Notes: generated by a model not told the origin, from the letters alone. 64,000 nucleotides of DNA from Fictibacillus nanhaiensis (GCA_017052515.1 JAFHKR010000039.1:806001-870000), one strand, 5' to 3'. Numbered from the stretch's first letter, positions 1 to 10,577 are shown. A program made the numbers and translations.

Positions 1-742
1 TTCCATAATCAAACCGATATGTTCCTCTTTGGTAATCAAACGCGATAAAGAAACGATCTGAAGAATATTTTCTTGGCCGGATGGCTTCAGGAATATCTTC
101 CTTGTATTCGTATAATAGATCTTGTGTCTTATCGTCAAGTGAGATCAATCTTGTTTCTTTTTTGTTGATTACTGTTAATTCATGCTGTGTGAAATGCACA
201 TGCTTCATTTCAATATTCGTGATTTCCTGTAGTGTAATGCCATAACGGTAGAGAAGTGAGAGGATCGCTTCATTTCTTTTGATCAAAAGGTGTCTATATT
301 TTTGCTGTTTCTCCGTTAGGCCATCATATGAAGATAGTGTTTGAAAAAGCATCTTGTATTCTTCATCTGAAATAAAATCATCATCCGTAAAATGAGTGTC
401 TTCTTTAAGGGTTTGCTCTAGGCCAGAAAAAGGATTGGATGAAATCTTTCTATTAGCATGCAGGTAGGAAAAGAGACTTTTAATAACTGTGAAAACTCGT
501 TTGCTTGTGGCGGTTCGATATTCTCGTTGTTCGGAAAGAAAAAGAAAGTATTCATTTAACGTTACAGCATCCAGGTGCTGTATCACTTGTAAATCATCAT
601 TTTCCTTCATAACTCTAACCCATGCAAAAAAATCTAAAAGATCATAATAATAGCGTTTTATCGTGCTGTTCGTTCTATCTTTTTTTTGTAGGTGAACAAT
701 AAATGGTTCGGCATATTCGGGTAAGTGTGGATAATCTTCCAT
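1..742 (-). CDS. Tyrosine-recombinase-like protein, 3' end outside window
   Basis: The frame is open from an ATG at 742 to the window edge, giving about 247 visible residues; GGAGG sits at a good distance upstream. The first ~95 residues resemble the helical core-binding (SAM-like) domain of XerC/D-type recombinases (STIKRYYYDLLDFF), followed by the start of the catalytic domain. Where the family has GLRxSEL with the first catalytic Arg, this protein reads GITLQEI, so that Arg appears to be Thr. The other catalytic residues (HxxR, Tyr) lie beyond the window. It may be a degenerate or DNA-binding-only relative. No att site or phage genes are seen nearby, so it need not mark a mobile element. 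Confidence 0.75.
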   Translation of the reverse strand, partial: MEDYPHLPEYAEPFIVHLQKKDRTNSTIKRYYYDLLDFFAWVRVMKENDDLQVIQHLDAVTLNEYFLFLSEQREYRTATSKRVFTVIKSLFSYLHANRKISSNPFSGLEQTLKEDTHFTDDDFISDEEYKMLFQTLSSYDGLTEKQQKYRHLLIKRNEAILSLLYRYGITLQEITNIEMKHVHFTQHELTVINKKETRLISLDDKTQDLLYEYKEDIPEAIRPRKYSSDRFFIAFDYQRGTYRFDYG

Positions 743-844
743 AATTGCCTCCTATAACCTCTTTTTCCCATTATATCAAAGCGTCTTTTTTTTGCATATT
801 TCAACAAAGTCCAATGAAAACTATGGAAAAAAGGATGGTTAAAT

Positions 845-1423
845 ATGCGGAAATCAGCAATGTTCGTTCTATCTTCAGTTCTTCTCTTAAGTGCTTGTTC
901 AGGCAAAACCGGTTCTGGAGATGAAACGCTAGATACAAAGCAAGTAAAATACAATACATCAGAACGAAAACCGAATACACAGATAGATTCACCGTTAGTG
1001 GTTGAAAAGTCTGATGAAGTTCATCAATCTAAGGATCTTGTTCTGCTGGCGGAAAAAGTAAACGGAGTAGATAAGGCGTATGTCATTGTAAGTGGTATCT
1101 ATACACTAGTCGGCATCGTTCCTGAAGAGCCTGTTTCACCGGGGAAAGAAAACGATCAACTGCGCCAAGACGTTTATAACGGATTAAAAGGAAATGCGCA
1201 TGGAAGAAATGCGGCCATTACAACGGACCCAGATAAGATAGAGCAAATAAAGAAGCTTGGAAACACTGCGTCACATAGTAAACATGATTCAAAGAGTGGA
1301 GTCTATAATGAGCTTGGGATTCTAATCGGGAAAATTAAGCCATTAAAAGGGCAGTCGAAATCTACAGAGAGGCAAGAAATGCATGAAGAGATGAATCATG
1401 ATCGAGATGATCTCTACGAGTAA
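845..1423 (+). CDS. YhcN/YlaJ-family sporulation lipoprotein
   Basis: 192 residues. A short basic N-terminus and hydrophobic stretch end in a lipobox LLSAC with the lipidated Cys at residue 18, so the mature protein should be anchored to the outer face of the membrane. The central part (about residues 65-150, including the VNGVDKAYVIVSG region) resembles the YhcN/YlaJ domain known from forespore or germination-related lipoproteins of Bacillus; the C-terminal tail is charged. The role here is inferred from family only. The gene stands alone between the divergent recombinase-like gene and a shared terminator. Confidence 0.8.
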   Translation: MRKSAMFVLSSVLLLSACSGKTGSGDETLDTKQVKYNTSERKPNTQIDSPLVVEKSDEVHQSKDLVLLAEKVNGVDKAYVIVSGIYTLVGIVPEEPVSPGKENDQLRQDVYNGLKGNAHGRNAAITTDPDKIEQIKKLGNTASHSKHDSKSGVYNELGILIGKIKPLKGQSKSTERQEMHEEMNHDRDDLYE

Positions 1424-1524
1424 AAAGTTTTATTTCCTAAGCAAGCGCAGAAAATGACAAAGATAGACAGTTTGTTTACATAATAATTAATATGTAAATA
1501 AAAGATGTTGGAACGAAATAAGAA

Positions 1525-1556
1525 AAGAGCATTCTCCGATTACGAAGAATGCTCTT
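1525..1556. terminator. Bidirectional terminator
   Basis: An 11-bp perfect inverted repeat (AAGAGCATTCT and its complement) lies between the lipoprotein gene and the convergent YitT-family gene and can serve both. Confidence 0.75.
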
Positions 1557-2193
1557 AACTATTTTGAAGTGTTTCTGTATCAGTCGTCTGATACACAGCT
1601 TCTGAAGGTTTAACAGCGCTTTTTAATTTTCCAGTCAAAAAGGAAGCGACGGTTATAGCGATAATTGATATTAATGCATTTTTAAATCCAAACATGACCA
1701 CAGCAGAAGACACAATAATAAAATCTGTAACAAACAAAGAGATTCCTCGATTGATATTAGATTTTTGTTCTAAGTATAGAGCGAGAATGTGTATGCCACC
1801 TAGTGATGCTCCTGAATTTAATACAAAGCTAACACCTATACCTATCAAACTTCCGGCAATGACCGCAGCGGCGATCGGTGAGATTAGAGGAAGTGTAAGA
1901 TAATCCATCAAATCTGAGATGGCAGAGATGAGTATGATGCAAAGAAACGTCAGAAGAGAGAAATTCCAACCCAGTTTTTTTATTGATAGAATAAAAAAAG
2001 GTAAGTTTACGATTAAGAACAGAATGCCCCATGTCCAATTCGTCATAAAAGAAACGAGAGTAGCAATTCCTGCTGTACCGCCAAACGTTAACGTGTGTAT
2101 GTTTAATAATTTTATGCCAATCGCTGTTAAAAACAATCCAATGAGTATATACAAGCTTTTCTGTATTTTTATATGCATAATTTTTTCGTCCAT
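1555..2193 (-). CDS. YitT-family membrane protein without DUF2179 domain
   Basis: 212 residues with five to six hydrophobic segments. The conserved features GGTAGIA near the first third and LNSGASLGGIHILA in the middle match the YitT/DUF161 family of integral membrane proteins of unknown function. Many paralogues are ~280 residues and carry a C-terminal DUF2179 cytoplasmic domain; this one stops after the membrane part and a short polar tail, as the shorter members do. The start MDEKIMHIKIQ lacks a strong ribosome binding site, so it could begin a few codons later. Confidence 0.8.
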   Translation of the reverse strand: MDEKIMHIKIQKSLYILIGLFLTAIGIKLLNIHTLTFGGTAGIATLVSFMTNWTWGILFLIVNLPFFILSIKKLGWNFSLLTFLCIILISAISDLMDYLTLPLISPIAAAVIAGSLIGIGVSFVLNSGASLGGIHILALYLEQKSNINRGISLFVTDFIIVSSAVVMFGFKNALISIIAITVASFLTGKLKSAVKPSEAVYQTTDTETLQNS

Positions 2194-2271
2194 TCATTTC
2201 GTACTTTTTTCACATTATTTAACATAACACGGAAATCTTGCATACTTGAGTATTTTTATTCATCTGAAAAT

Positions 2272-2285
2272 AGAAAACGCTTACA
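2272..2285. promoter_or_regulatory. Possible cre (CcpA) site
   Basis: AGAAAACGCTTACA matches the catabolite-responsive element consensus TGWAANCGNTNWCA at all positions but the first. It lies between the divergent YitT gene and spoVK. A chance match is possible. Confidence 0.3.
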
Positions 2286-2452
2286 TTTAAATAAATATAT
2301 ATTCATTCTAAAAACAAAGCTTGTCTTTGTAGTAGATCATAAAACTTCAACATAAATTGATAACAGTGGATCAAGAAATCGTATGGGCATTTGTCACGGA
2401 AACGGATGTAGTTGCGTATAATGATTTGACTGGCAAAGTGAGGTGGTTCCTT

Positions 2453-3406
2453 TTGAATGAACCGATTGCGATAAAAAAGCAAAGGCAGATCAATATCGTT
2501 TTAAATCAAGGGAATGAGAAATCTAGAATCGACGATGGAGCGGCACTTGCAGGAAAAAAAGAAAAAACGATTGAAAAGCACCAACCCCTCATTAAAATGG
2601 AAAAAGATTTAAACCGTTTAGTAGGAATGGAAGAATTGAAATTTCATGTTAAAGAGATCTATGCGTGGCTTCATATTAATAAATGCCGTCAAGAGTTAGG
2701 GTTAAAAGCTGAAAAACAAGCTCTTCATATGTTGTTTAAAGGTAACCCAGGCACAGGAAAGACCACTGTAGCAAGAAAACTAGGGACTTTGTTTCATGAG
2801 ATGAAAGTCCTCTCTAAGGGCCATCTGATCGAAGCGGAGCGTGCTGATTTAGTAGGAGAATATATTGGACATACGGCTCAAAAGACACGTGAGCTTCTAA
2901 AGAAAGCTAGCGGTGGGATCTTGTTTATCGATGAAGCGTATTCTTTGGGCCGTGGTGGAGAGAAAGACTTTGGCAAAGAAGCGATCGATACACTCGTAAA
3001 AGCTATGGAAGATCAGCAACACGATTTCATCTTAATCTTGGCTGGTTATCCAAAAGAAATGGACCGCTTTTTAAAATTAAATCCGGGTTTACCTTCTAGG
3101 TTTCCACTTGTTATCTCGTTTCCTGATTATTCGGTGGAGGAGTTAATGGAAATCGCAAAGAGAATGATCTCAGAAAGAGAATACATGTTAACAAGAGATT
3201 GTGAATGGAAGCTAAAAAGTCACATCGAGCGGATCAAGCAAAGCAATCCAGGTTCGTTTTCTAACGGAAGATACATTCGTAATATGGTTGAAAAAGCGGT
3301 CAGAAGGCAATCTGTCAGGCTCTTGTACGAAAGCAACCAAGACAGAAGAACGTTGATGACGATTCAAAGTGATGACCTTGTGCTAGAAGAACGGGATACG
3401 ATTTGA
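2453..3406 (+). CDS. spoVK: Stage V sporulation protein K, AAA+ ATPase
   Basis: 317 residues from the TTG at 2453, preceded by GAGGTGG; this start aligns with the B. subtilis N-terminus (a QINI(I/V)LN motif about 13 residues in). An earlier in-frame TTG at 2357 would add 32 residues with no family match and poor initiation context. The CbxX/CfqX-type AAA+ domain shows Walker A GNPGTGKTT (~98-106), Walker B ILFIDEAY (~157) and sensor/arginine-finger region PGLPSRFP. SpoVK acts in the mother cell during spore maturation. It is followed by hflX, as in B. subtilis. Confidence 0.93.
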   Translation: MNEPIAIKKQRQINIVLNQGNEKSRIDDGAALAGKKEKTIEKHQPLIKMEKDLNRLVGMEELKFHVKEIYAWLHINKCRQELGLKAEKQALHMLFKGNPGTGKTTVARKLGTLFHEMKVLSKGHLIEAERADLVGEYIGHTAQKTRELLKKASGGILFIDEAYSLGRGGEKDFGKEAIDTLVKAMEDQQHDFILILAGYPKEMDRFLKLNPGLPSRFPLVISFPDYSVEELMEIAKRMISEREYMLTRDCEWKLKSHIERIKQSNPGSFSNGRYIRNMVEKAVRRQSVRLLYESNQDRRTLMTIQSDDLVLEERDTI

Positions 3407-3445
3407 TATGATGAGAGGAGACTATGGAAAGCAGGGATCGCAAAT

Positions 3446-4702
3446 TTGAACAAAAACAATGATTCAGTTCATGAAAAAGCGATACTCGTCGGATGTCAGC
3501 TTCCACGGCAGAACGACGAGCGTTTTTTTTATTCAATGGAAGAATTAAAATCTTTAACAAAAACAGCTCAAGGAACTGTTTGTGCTGTTGTTACGCAAAA
3601 AAGGGATCGATATGATTCTTCTACTTTTATCGGAAAAGGTAAAGTAGAAGAGATTATTACACTTGAAGAAGAGCTTGAAGCAGATATCATTATTTTTAAC
3701 AGTGAGTTATCTCCTTCTCAAGTTCGAAACTTGTCGTCTCATTTCAACGCAAGAGTCATTGATCGTACACAGCTGATTCTAGATATCTTCGCTCAACGTG
3801 CGAAGACTAGAGAAGGAAAGCTTCAAGTAGAACTCGCTCAGCTTGAATACTTACTACCTCGTTTATCAGGTATAGGCGCAAGTCTTTCAAGGTTAGGTGG
3901 AGGAATCGGAACTCGTGGTCCTGGTGAGACGAAACTTGAAAAGGATAGACGCCATATTCGGTTTCGTATACACGAACTGAAAACACAGATCAACTCAGTT
4001 GTAAGTCATAGAGAAAGATATCGAGAACGTCGCAAACACCAAGGTGCTTTTCAAGCAGCTCTTGTTGGCTATACGAACGCAGGCAAGTCAACGATCTTCA
4101 ATAAATTAACAGAAGCTGATAGTTATGAAGAAGATCAATTATTTGCAACGCTTGACCCGTTAACGCGAAAAGTAAAACTGAAAAGTGGTTTTCAGATGCT
4201 GTTAACAGATACGGTAGGTTTTATTCAAGATCTACCTACGTCATTGATCGCTGCCTTCAGGTCTACATTAGAAGAAGCAGCTGAAGCGGATCTTCTTATC
4301 CATGTGATCGACGGTTCTAGTGAGGATCGTAACCAACATGAACAAACGGTCAAACGTATTTTGAGTGATCTAAAGGCATCCCATATTCCGATGCTCACGG
4401 TATATAATAAAAAAGATCAGTTTGGAGAGGATTTTATCCCAGAGAGTCCATCCATATCGATTTCTGCGTTAGAGAGTACAGATATTTCCTTGTTACTCGA
4501 AACGATTGAAAAAGAAGTGATGAAACAGATGACTTTTTATGAGGTTAAGGTTCCGTCTCATGATGGCAAACTTTTATCACAACTTCGTGGAGAAACCATA
4601 CTAATTACGCAAGAATTTAATAAAGAAGAGTTGGTCTATGAATGCAAGGGATACGCGTTATCTTCCTCTTCCATTCCGTCCATCAGCAACAAAGGAGAAT
4701 AA
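3446..4702 (+). CDS. hflX: GTPase HflX, ribosome-splitting factor
   Basis: 418 residues from a TTG start. The N-terminal HflX domain contains [10 protein letters not shown] and a long helical linker with the conserved GPGETKLE segment; the G domain has G1 GYTNAGKST (~208-216), G3 DTVGF (~254) and G4 NKKD. HflX binds the ribosome E site region and splits stalled or vacant 70S ribosomes under stress. The C-terminal domain (~350-418) is short. Its stop TAA ends one base before the ATG of the next gene, so the two are co-translated. Confidence 0.95.
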   Translation: MNKNNDSVHEKAILVGCQLPRQNDERFFYSMEELKSLTKTAQGTVCAVVTQKRDRYDSSTFIGKGKVEEIITLEEELEADIIIFNSELSPSQVRNLSSHFNARVIDRTQLILDIFAQRAKTREGKLQVELAQLEYLLPRLSGIGASLSRLGGGIGTRGPGETKLEKDRRHIRFRIHELKTQINSVVSHRERYRERRKHQGAFQAALVGYTNAGKSTIFNKLTEADSYEEDQLFATLDPLTRKVKLKSGFQMLLTDTVGFIQDLPTSLIAAFRSTLEEAAEADLLIHVIDGSSEDRNQHEQTVKRILSDLKASHIPMLTVYNKKDQFGEDFIPESPSISISALESTDISLLLETIEKEVMKQMTFYEVKVPSHDGKLLSQLRGETILITQEFNKEELVYECKGYALSSSSIPSISNKGE

Positions 4703-4703
4703 C

Positions 4704-5975
4704 ATGTATTCACAGTTTCAAAATGAAGAAGTATTGAAACATACTTCAGAAAAAGTAACAGCACGTATTATAGATCAACATAAGCTGATTGAAGAGATAA
4801 GTGAAATGAATCAGTTAAAAGTGTTGAGAGCATTTCAAAACAATCAAGTAGGCGATCATCATTTTCATCCTTCAACCGGTTATGGATACGACGATTCTGG
4901 TCGAGATACTCTTGAAAAGGTGTATGCAGATGTTTTTAGAGCAGAGGCTGCAATCGTTAGGCCGCAGATCATCTCTGGTACTCATGCCATCACGCTATCT
5001 TTATTTGGTATGCTCCGTCCTGGAGATGAATTGCTTTATATCACTGGCAAACCATATGACACGCTTGAAGAAATCGTGGGGATAAGGGGTACAGGTGAAG
5101 GATCATTAAAAGATTACAACATATCGTATCAACATGTAGACTTGACTCTTGAAGGCGCGATTAACTTCTCAGAAGTTCAGCGTGCGATTAACGAAAAAAC
5201 GAAAGTAATCGGTATTCAACGCTCCAAAGGATATGCAGATCGTCCATCCTTCACAGTGAATGAAATAGAAGAGATGATCTCTTTCGTAAAAGAGATCAAA
5301 TCAGATGTGATCGTGTTTGTTGATAATTGTTATGGCGAATTTGTTGAAGAAAGGGAACCCATCGAGGCAGGAGCAGATATTATTGCTGGCTCCCTGATTA
5401 AAAACCCTGGCGGTGGGCTTGCCAAAACAGGTGGTTACATTGCAGGAAAAGAGAAGTTGATCAATAAGATCTCTTATCGACTAACCTCTCCTGGTATTGG
5501 CCGTGAAGCAGGGGCATCTCTTTACAGCCTTCAAGAAATGTACCAAGGATTCTTTCTAGCTCCTCACGTAACAGCTCAAGCGTTAAAAGGTGCGGTATTT
5601 ACAGCTGCTTTCTTAGAAGAACTAGGAATGGAAACACGCCCTTCTTTTAATGCAAAGAGAACAGACCTTATTCAATCTGTCATCTTTAACGATCGCGAGC
5701 GGATGATTAAGTTCTGTCAAGCTATACAAAAAGCATCACCGATCAACTCTTATGCGATTCCATACCCTGATTATATGCCAGGCTATGAAGACGATGTGAT
5801 TATGGCAGCAGGTACATTTATTCAAGGAGCAAGCATTGAATTAACAGCAGATGGTCCGATCAGACCGCCATACATAGCGTTCGTGCAGGGTGGGCTTACG
5901 TATGAACATGTGAAGATTGCTGTATTATCAGCTGTTGATGAACTTTTAACTCATGGACTTATTAATAAACGATAA
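4704..5975 (+). CDS. ynbB: YnbB-type PLP enzyme, methionine gamma-lyase/aluminium-resistance family
   Basis: 423 residues from the ATG at 4704 with AAAGGAG just upstream, inside the end of hflX. The fold-type I PLP domain includes the cofactor-binding Gly-rich segment around SGTHAITLSLFG and the Schiff-base Lys in GSLIKNPGGG. The family (alr / YnbB) is annotated as aluminium-resistance or methionine gamma-lyase-like protein in Bacillus but its physiological substrate is not established. Operon position after hflX and before glnR is conserved in Bacillus. Confidence 0.9.
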   Translation: MYSQFQNEEVLKHTSEKVTARIIDQHKLIEEISEMNQLKVLRAFQNNQVGDHHFHPSTGYGYDDSGRDTLEKVYADVFRAEAAIVRPQIISGTHAITLSLFGMLRPGDELLYITGKPYDTLEEIVGIRGTGEGSLKDYNISYQHVDLTLEGAINFSEVQRAINEKTKVIGIQRSKGYADRPSFTVNEIEEMISFVKEIKSDVIVFVDNCYGEFVEEREPIEAGADIIAGSLIKNPGGGLAKTGGYIAGKEKLINKISYRLTSPGIGREAGASLYSLQEMYQGFFLAPHVTAQALKGAVFTAAFLEELGMETRPSFNAKRTDLIQSVIFNDRERMIKFCQAIQKASPINSYAIPYPDYMPGYEDDVIMAAGTFIQGASIELTADGPIRPPYIAFVQGGLTYEHVKIAVLSAVDELLTHGLINKR

Positions 5976-5987
5976 CAATAGATGAAA

Positions 5988-6015
5988 CAAAAAAGAGGCA
6001 AACAGCCTCTTTTTT
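5988..6015 (+). terminator. Terminator after ynbB
   Basis: AAAAAAGAGGC / GCCTCTTTTTT hairpin with a 5-nt loop followed by T-rich sequence separates the hflX-ynbB unit from glnRA. Confidence 0.85.
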
Positions 6016-6022
6016 GTTTTGA

Positions 6023-6074
6023 TGTTAATTTTTCTAACATTAGGATTGACATGTGAGCTTTTGTGACATAAGAT
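6023..6074 (+). promoter_or_regulatory. glnRA promoter with two GlnR/TnrA boxes
   Basis: Two exact matches to TGTNA-N7-TNACA are present: TGTTA/TAACA at 6023-6039 and TGTGA/TGACA at 6052-6068. A sigma-A promoter fits TTGACA (6046-6051), 17 bp, TAAGAT (6069-6074), so the second box fills the spacer. This is the arrangement expected for nitrogen-dependent autorepression of glnRA by GlnR. Confidence 0.9.
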
Positions 6075-6104
6075 ATAAAAAGAAGTTGAGAGGAGGTAGG
6101 CAAT

Positions 6105-6506
6105 ATGAACGATATGAATCGTAGGAACTTACCTTTGTTCCCCATCAGCATCGTCATGCAGTTAACTGAACTATCAGCTCGTCAGATCCGTTATTACGAA
6201 GAGCATGATCTTATTCATCCTGCACGTACTGAAGGGAACCGTCGTTTATTTTCATTTAATGATGTTGATAAACTTCTTGAGATCAAAGCACTTCTTGAAC
6301 AAGGCGTAAACTTAGCTGGAATCAAACGAGTCTTTGAACTGAATGAACAAGCAGCAGAATTGATTAAGAATCAGCCGAATGTGCAAGGTGTTCAACAAAT
6401 TTCCGAATCTGCGCTTCATCGCAGGTTAAAAAGGGAATTGATTCATGCTGGCAGACATGGAAAAACCTCATTGATTCAAGGAGAACTTTCCCGGTTTTTT
6501 CATTAA
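6105..6506 (+). CDS. glnR: Nitrogen-responsive repressor GlnR
   Basis: 133 residues. The N-terminal MerR-type winged helix includes LSARQIRYYEEHDLIHPART and NRRLFSFNDVDKL; the C-terminal tail is the short segment that feedback-inhibited glutamine synthetase contacts in Bacillus. GlnR represses glnRA under nitrogen excess. An AGGAGG lies 10 nt before the ATG, and the gene sits 74 bp before glnA in the same transcript behind two operator boxes. Confidence 0.97.
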   Translation: MNDMNRRNLPLFPISIVMQLTELSARQIRYYEEHDLIHPARTEGNRRLFSFNDVDKLLEIKALLEQGVNLAGIKRVFELNEQAAELIKNQPNVQGVQQISESALHRRLKRELIHAGRHGKTSLIQGELSRFFH

Positions 6507-6580
6507 AGATTATTTGTTTATACTTACGATGTGAACAATCGCCATAATTAGGCGCTTTATATTTAAAGGAGGAGAAAGAT

Positions 6581-7915
6581 TTGTCTAAGTACACTAAAGA
6601 AGATATCTTAAGAATGGTAAAAGAAGAAAACGTAAGATTCATCCGTCTACAATTTACTGATTTATTAGGTGTTATTAAGAATGTAGAGATTCCGATCGGT
6701 CAGCTTGAAAAAGCTTTAGATAACAAGATGATGTTTGACGGATCTTCCATTGAAGGATTCGTTCGAATTGAAGAGTCAGATATGAATCTTTATCCTGATT
6801 TAGATACATTTATGATTTTCCCATGGACTTCTGAAAAAGGAAAAGTTGCACGTTTGATCTGTGATATCTTTATGCCTGATGGTAATCCGTTTGATGGAGA
6901 TCCACGTGGAATCTTAAAGCGCGTACTAAAAGATATGGAAGACTTAGGATTCTCTGATTTCAACATTGGACCTGAGCCGGAATTCTTCTTATTCAAGAAT
7001 GATGAGAAGGGTGAGCCGACTCTAGAACTAAACGATAAAGGTGGTTATTTTGACTTAGCTCCAACGGATCTAGGTGAAAACTGCCGTAGAGATATCGTGT
7101 TAGAACTTGAAGATATGGGCTTTGAGATCGAAGCTTCGCACCATGAGGTAGCACCTGGTCAGCATGAGATCGACTTTAAATATGCTGATGCAGTGAGCAC
7201 ATGTGATAACATTCAAACGTTTAAGTTAGCTGTAAAAACGATCGCACGTAAACATGGTCTTCATGCTACATTCATGGCTAAACCTTTGTTCGGTGTGAAC
7301 GGTTCAGGTATGCATGCGAACATGTCTCTATTCAAAGATGGTGAGAACGTGTTCTATGATGAGAAATCTGAAACAGGATTAAGCGAGACAGCTATGCATT
7401 TCTTAGCAGGTATCTTAAAGCATGCACAAGATTTCACAGCGATCACGAACCCGACTGTAAACTCTTATAAGCGACTTGTACCTGGTTACGAAGCGCCTTG
7501 TTATGTTGCATGGTCTATGCAAAACAGAAGCCCGCTTATCCGTATTCCAGCGTCTCGCGGCATCAGCACGCGTATCGAGGTAAGAAGCGTTGATCCAACG
7601 GCTAACCCTTATCTTGCTATGGCAGTATTGCTTGCAGCTGGTCTTGATGGAATCAAGAACAAGCTAAACGCTCCAAAACCAATCGATAGAAACATCTATG
7701 TTATGGATAAAGAAGAGCGTGAAGCAGAAGGTATCAAAGATCTTCCAGCAACATTAAAAGAAGCTCTAACTCTATTCAGCAAAAATGAAGTTCTTACAAC
7801 AGCTCTTGGAGCACATGCTACAGAGCACTTTATTGAAGCGAAAGAGATCGAGTGGGATATGTTCCGCACGCAAGTTCACCCTTGGGAACGCGAACAATAT
7901 ATGAGCATGTATTAA
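6581..7915 (+). CDS. glnA: Type I glutamine synthetase
   Basis: 444 residues from a TTG start preceded by AAAGGAGGAG. The enzyme makes glutamine from glutamate, ammonia and ATP. Visible family motifs are the N-terminal latch DGSSIEGF, the metal-binding [11 protein letters not shown], the ATP-site [12 protein letters not shown] and the substrate loop [10 protein letters not shown]. Length matches the Gram-positive GSI-alpha type, which is controlled by GlnR binding and feedback inhibition and lacks the adenylylation-site tyrosine region of GSI-beta. It ends the glnRA operon at a strong terminator. Confidence 0.98.
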   Translation: MSKYTKEDILRMVKEENVRFIRLQFTDLLGVIKNVEIPIGQLEKALDNKMMFDGSSIEGFVRIEESDMNLYPDLDTFMIFPWTSEKGKVARLICDIFMPDGNPFDGDPRGILKRVLKDMEDLGFSDFNIGPEPEFFLFKNDEKGEPTLELNDKGGYFDLAPTDLGENCRRDIVLELEDMGFEIEASHHEVAPGQHEIDFKYADAVSTCDNIQTFKLAVKTIARKHGLHATFMAKPLFGVNGSGMHANMSLFKDGENVFYDEKSETGLSETAMHFLAGILKHAQDFTAITNPTVNSYKRLVPGYEAPCYVAWSMQNRSPLIRIPASRGISTRIEVRSVDPTANPYLAMAVLLAAGLDGIKNKLNAPKPIDRNIYVMDKEEREAEGIKDLPATLKEALTLFSKNEVLTTALGAHATEHFIEAKEIEWDMFRTQVHPWEREQYMSMY

Positions 7916-7926
7916 AATGAAATAAC

Positions 7927-7949
7927 CCCTGACACATTCGTTGTCAGGG
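7927..7949 (+). terminator. Terminator after glnA
   Basis: CCCTGACA / TGTCAGGG stem with a 7-nt loop, followed by a T-rich run. Confidence 0.85.
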
Positions 7950-7983
7950 CTTTATTGTTTTTTCAAAAAAATGAAAAATTTAA

Positions 7984-8232
7984 TTAAACAGGCATTATAG
8001 ATACAATTTGTTGGATACGAACAAAAAAAGTGGAGTCGTTACCAGCACTTAATGCAATATGATCGGGTTGTACATCGACAAGGACACCTCTAATCGTATC
8101 TTTTGTTGTTTCTACGACTAGATCTTTACCTACTACTGATCGCAAACGATTCACAACGAACGGATCTACTAACGTCATATACTGAGTATTAACATTTTGG
8201 TTTCTTGTTTGTTCATAAGGATTATAATACAT
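7984..8232 (-). CDS. DUF2642 protein (YuzF-like)
   Basis: 82 residues. The segment from VDPFVVNRLRSVVGKDLVVET to FFVRIQQIVSIMP resembles the DUF2642 domain, an Sm-like small beta-barrel found in Bacillus spore-associated or coat-like proteins such as YuzF. The Asn/Tyr-rich N-terminus (MYYNPYEQTRNQN) is common in spore surface proteins. Function is not known. A GGAGG precedes the ATG. It is convergent with glnA. Confidence 0.75.
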   Translation of the reverse strand: MYYNPYEQTRNQNVNTQYMTLVDPFVVNRLRSVVGKDLVVETTKDTIRGVLVDVQPDHIALSAGNDSTFFVRIQQIVSIMPV

Positions 8233-8316
8233 GATTCATTCCTCCTGTATGGGTATCCGTACACTTTATGCATACAAAGGGGGAGAGGTGAGAGGGACTA
8301 ACGATGATAAACATAT

Positions 8317-8357
8317 AAAAAGAGAAACAGCTTATCTTACTAAGCTGCTTCTCTTTT
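8317..8357 (-). terminator. Terminator, probably for lexA
   Basis: An imperfect long hairpin (AAAAGAGAA-CAGCTTA against TAAGCTG-TTCTCTTTT) lies about 180 nt beyond the lexA stop on the minus strand. Confidence 0.6.
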
Positions 8358-8395
8358 ATGTTGGCTGTATTCGTATTCATTGTTGCTTTTGAAAG

Positions 8396-8465
8396 TAGTT
8401 GATATCAATTTAGGTTGCTTGCTTTGTGCGGGGTAGGAGTCTCACACCTTACACTACAACCAACT
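8396..8465 (-). repeat. Short copy of dispersed TIR element (copy D)
   Basis: Read on the minus strand it starts AGTTGGTTGTAGTGTAAGG, continues with a GTGAGACTCCT block and ends ATATCAACTA. This matches the two ends of the full element at 31288-31420, with the internal ~65 bp missing. The AT-rich tail beyond it (8466-8520) resembles the tail next to the element at 60700-60850. The gap 8233-8535 holds no gene. Confidence 0.65.
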
Positions 8466-8535
8466 GTTCAAAGAAGACAATAAAAAAGATAAAAGCAATA
8501 ATCCTTTAAAAAACAGCCTTTATGTTTTATTTGAA

Positions 8536-9150
8536 TTAGTGAATACTTCTATATACACCAATCACTTTACCGAGTATCGTACAGCTTTGCAGGATTATCG
8601 GTTCCATCGATGAATTTTCTGGCTGCAGGCGTATATGATTTTTTTCTTTAAAGAAACGTTTTACCGTAGCTTCATCTTCATCGGTCATAGCTACGATAAT
8701 ATCTCCGTTGTTAGCGGTAGGCTGTTGTTTAACAACAACTAAGTCTCTGTTGAAAATTCCCGCTTCAATCATACTATCCCCTACAACAGATAACATGAAG
8801 ACGTTCTCATCACCAACAACGTGTTCAGGTAATGGAAAGTATTCTTCTACGTTTTCAACCGCGCTAATTGGAAGACCTGCTGTAACTTTACCGATAACAG
8901 GAATTGAAACAGAACGGACTGAAGGAATATTATCTTCTAATCCTAATACTTCAATGGCTCTTGGTTTTGTAGGATCTCGTCTAATAAGCCCCTTTTTTTC
9001 AAGTCTTGCTAAATGCCCATGAACTGTAGAGCTTGAAGCAAGGCCAACCGCTTCTCCGATTTCACGAACTGAAGGCGGATACCCTTTTTGTGATACTTCC
9101 TCTTTTATGAAAGCCAATATATCCAACTGTCGTCTGGATAACTTAGTCAT
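8536..9150 (-). CDS. lexA: SOS repressor LexA
   Basis: 204 residues. The N-terminal winged helix (~1-65) includes [21 protein letters not shown]. The self-cleavage site Ala91-Gly92 (VTAGLP), catalytic Ser126 (GDSM) and Lys164 (ATVKRF) of the latent peptidase domain are all present. RecA filaments trigger cleavage and derepress SOS genes. lexA is divergent from yneA with three LexA boxes between them, so it is probably autoregulated. Confidence 0.97.
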   Translation of the reverse strand: MTKLSRRQLDILAFIKEEVSQKGYPPSVREIGEAVGLASSSTVHGHLARLEKKGLIRRDPTKPRAIEVLGLEDNIPSVRSVSIPVIGKVTAGLPISAVENVEEYFPLPEHVVGDENVFMLSVVGDSMIEAGIFNRDLVVVKQQPTANNGDIIVAMTDEDEATVKRFFKEKNHIRLQPENSSMEPIILQSCTILGKVIGVYRSIH

Positions 9151-9211
9151 TTTTTAGCACCTCACCGAATTTTTTATCTATAAAAAGTATATCATGGGGA
9201 ATTCAGAGATA

Positions 9212-9292
9212 CAAACATAAGTTCGAAAAAATAGTTGACACCGAACAAACGTTCCAGTTATTATAAAAACAAGAGATGCGAACAAACGTTTG
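9212..9292. promoter_or_regulatory. lexA-yneA SOS control region with three LexA boxes
   Basis: Boxes of the CGAAC-N4-GTTCG type occur at 9212-9225 (CAAACATAAGTTCG), 9242-9255 (CGAACAAACGTTCC) and 9279-9292 (CGAACAAACGTTTG). A sigma-A promoter for yneA fits TTGACA at 9235-9240 and TATTAT at 9259-9264 (18-bp spacer), so the middle box lies within the promoter. Confidence 0.9.
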
Positions 9293-9310
9293 TTGAAAGG
9301 GGATATCACA

Positions 9311-10241
<931 letters not shown>

Positions 10242-10300
10242 AAATTCCTTTCATTCTGCTGTAGGATAGAGTGAAGAATGCTTTAAAAGGAGTTTTTAAA

Positions 10301-10540
10301 ATGTTATCTAAAGATAAAATGCAACGAATAAATGAACTGTCTAGAAAATCAAAACAATCCGATCTTACATCAGCAGAAAAAGCGGAACAAAAAAAACTAC
10401 GAGAAGAATATTTACAAGTGTTCCGTAAATCTTTTGTTCAGGATCTTCATGGTATGACCTTTGTTGACCCGAACGGTGATGATGTAACACCAGAAAAATT
10501 AAAAAGAAGTAAAGATCATAAAAAAAACCTTAAACATTAA
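10301..10540 (+). CDS. ynzC: DUF896 protein YnzC
   Basis: 79 residues from the ATG at 10301 behind AAAAGGAG. The first half is a helical hairpin (INELSRKSKQ...LTSAEKAEQKKLREEYL) typical of the UPF0291/DUF896 family; the C-terminus is basic and probably disordered. It is the third gene of the SOS operon with yneA and yneB; its role is unknown. Confidence 0.92.
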   Translation: MLSKDKMQRINELSRKSKQSDLTSAEKAEQKKLREEYLQVFRKSFVQDLHGMTFVDPNGDDVTPEKLKRSKDHKKNLKH

Positions 10541-10543
10541 TAA

Positions 10544-10577
10544 AAGATGCCTGTTTACTCAACTGTAAATAGGCATC
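10544..10577 (+). terminator. Terminator of the yneA-yneB-ynzC operon
   Basis: AAAGATGCCTGTTTAC pairs with GTAAATAGGCATCTTT around a 6-nt loop, followed by T-rich sequence. Confidence 0.9.

Noticed and set aside
8280-8320. Promoter for the DUF2642 gene
   Set aside because: No convincing -35/-10 pair for sigma-A or a sporulation sigma factor could be fixed by eye.
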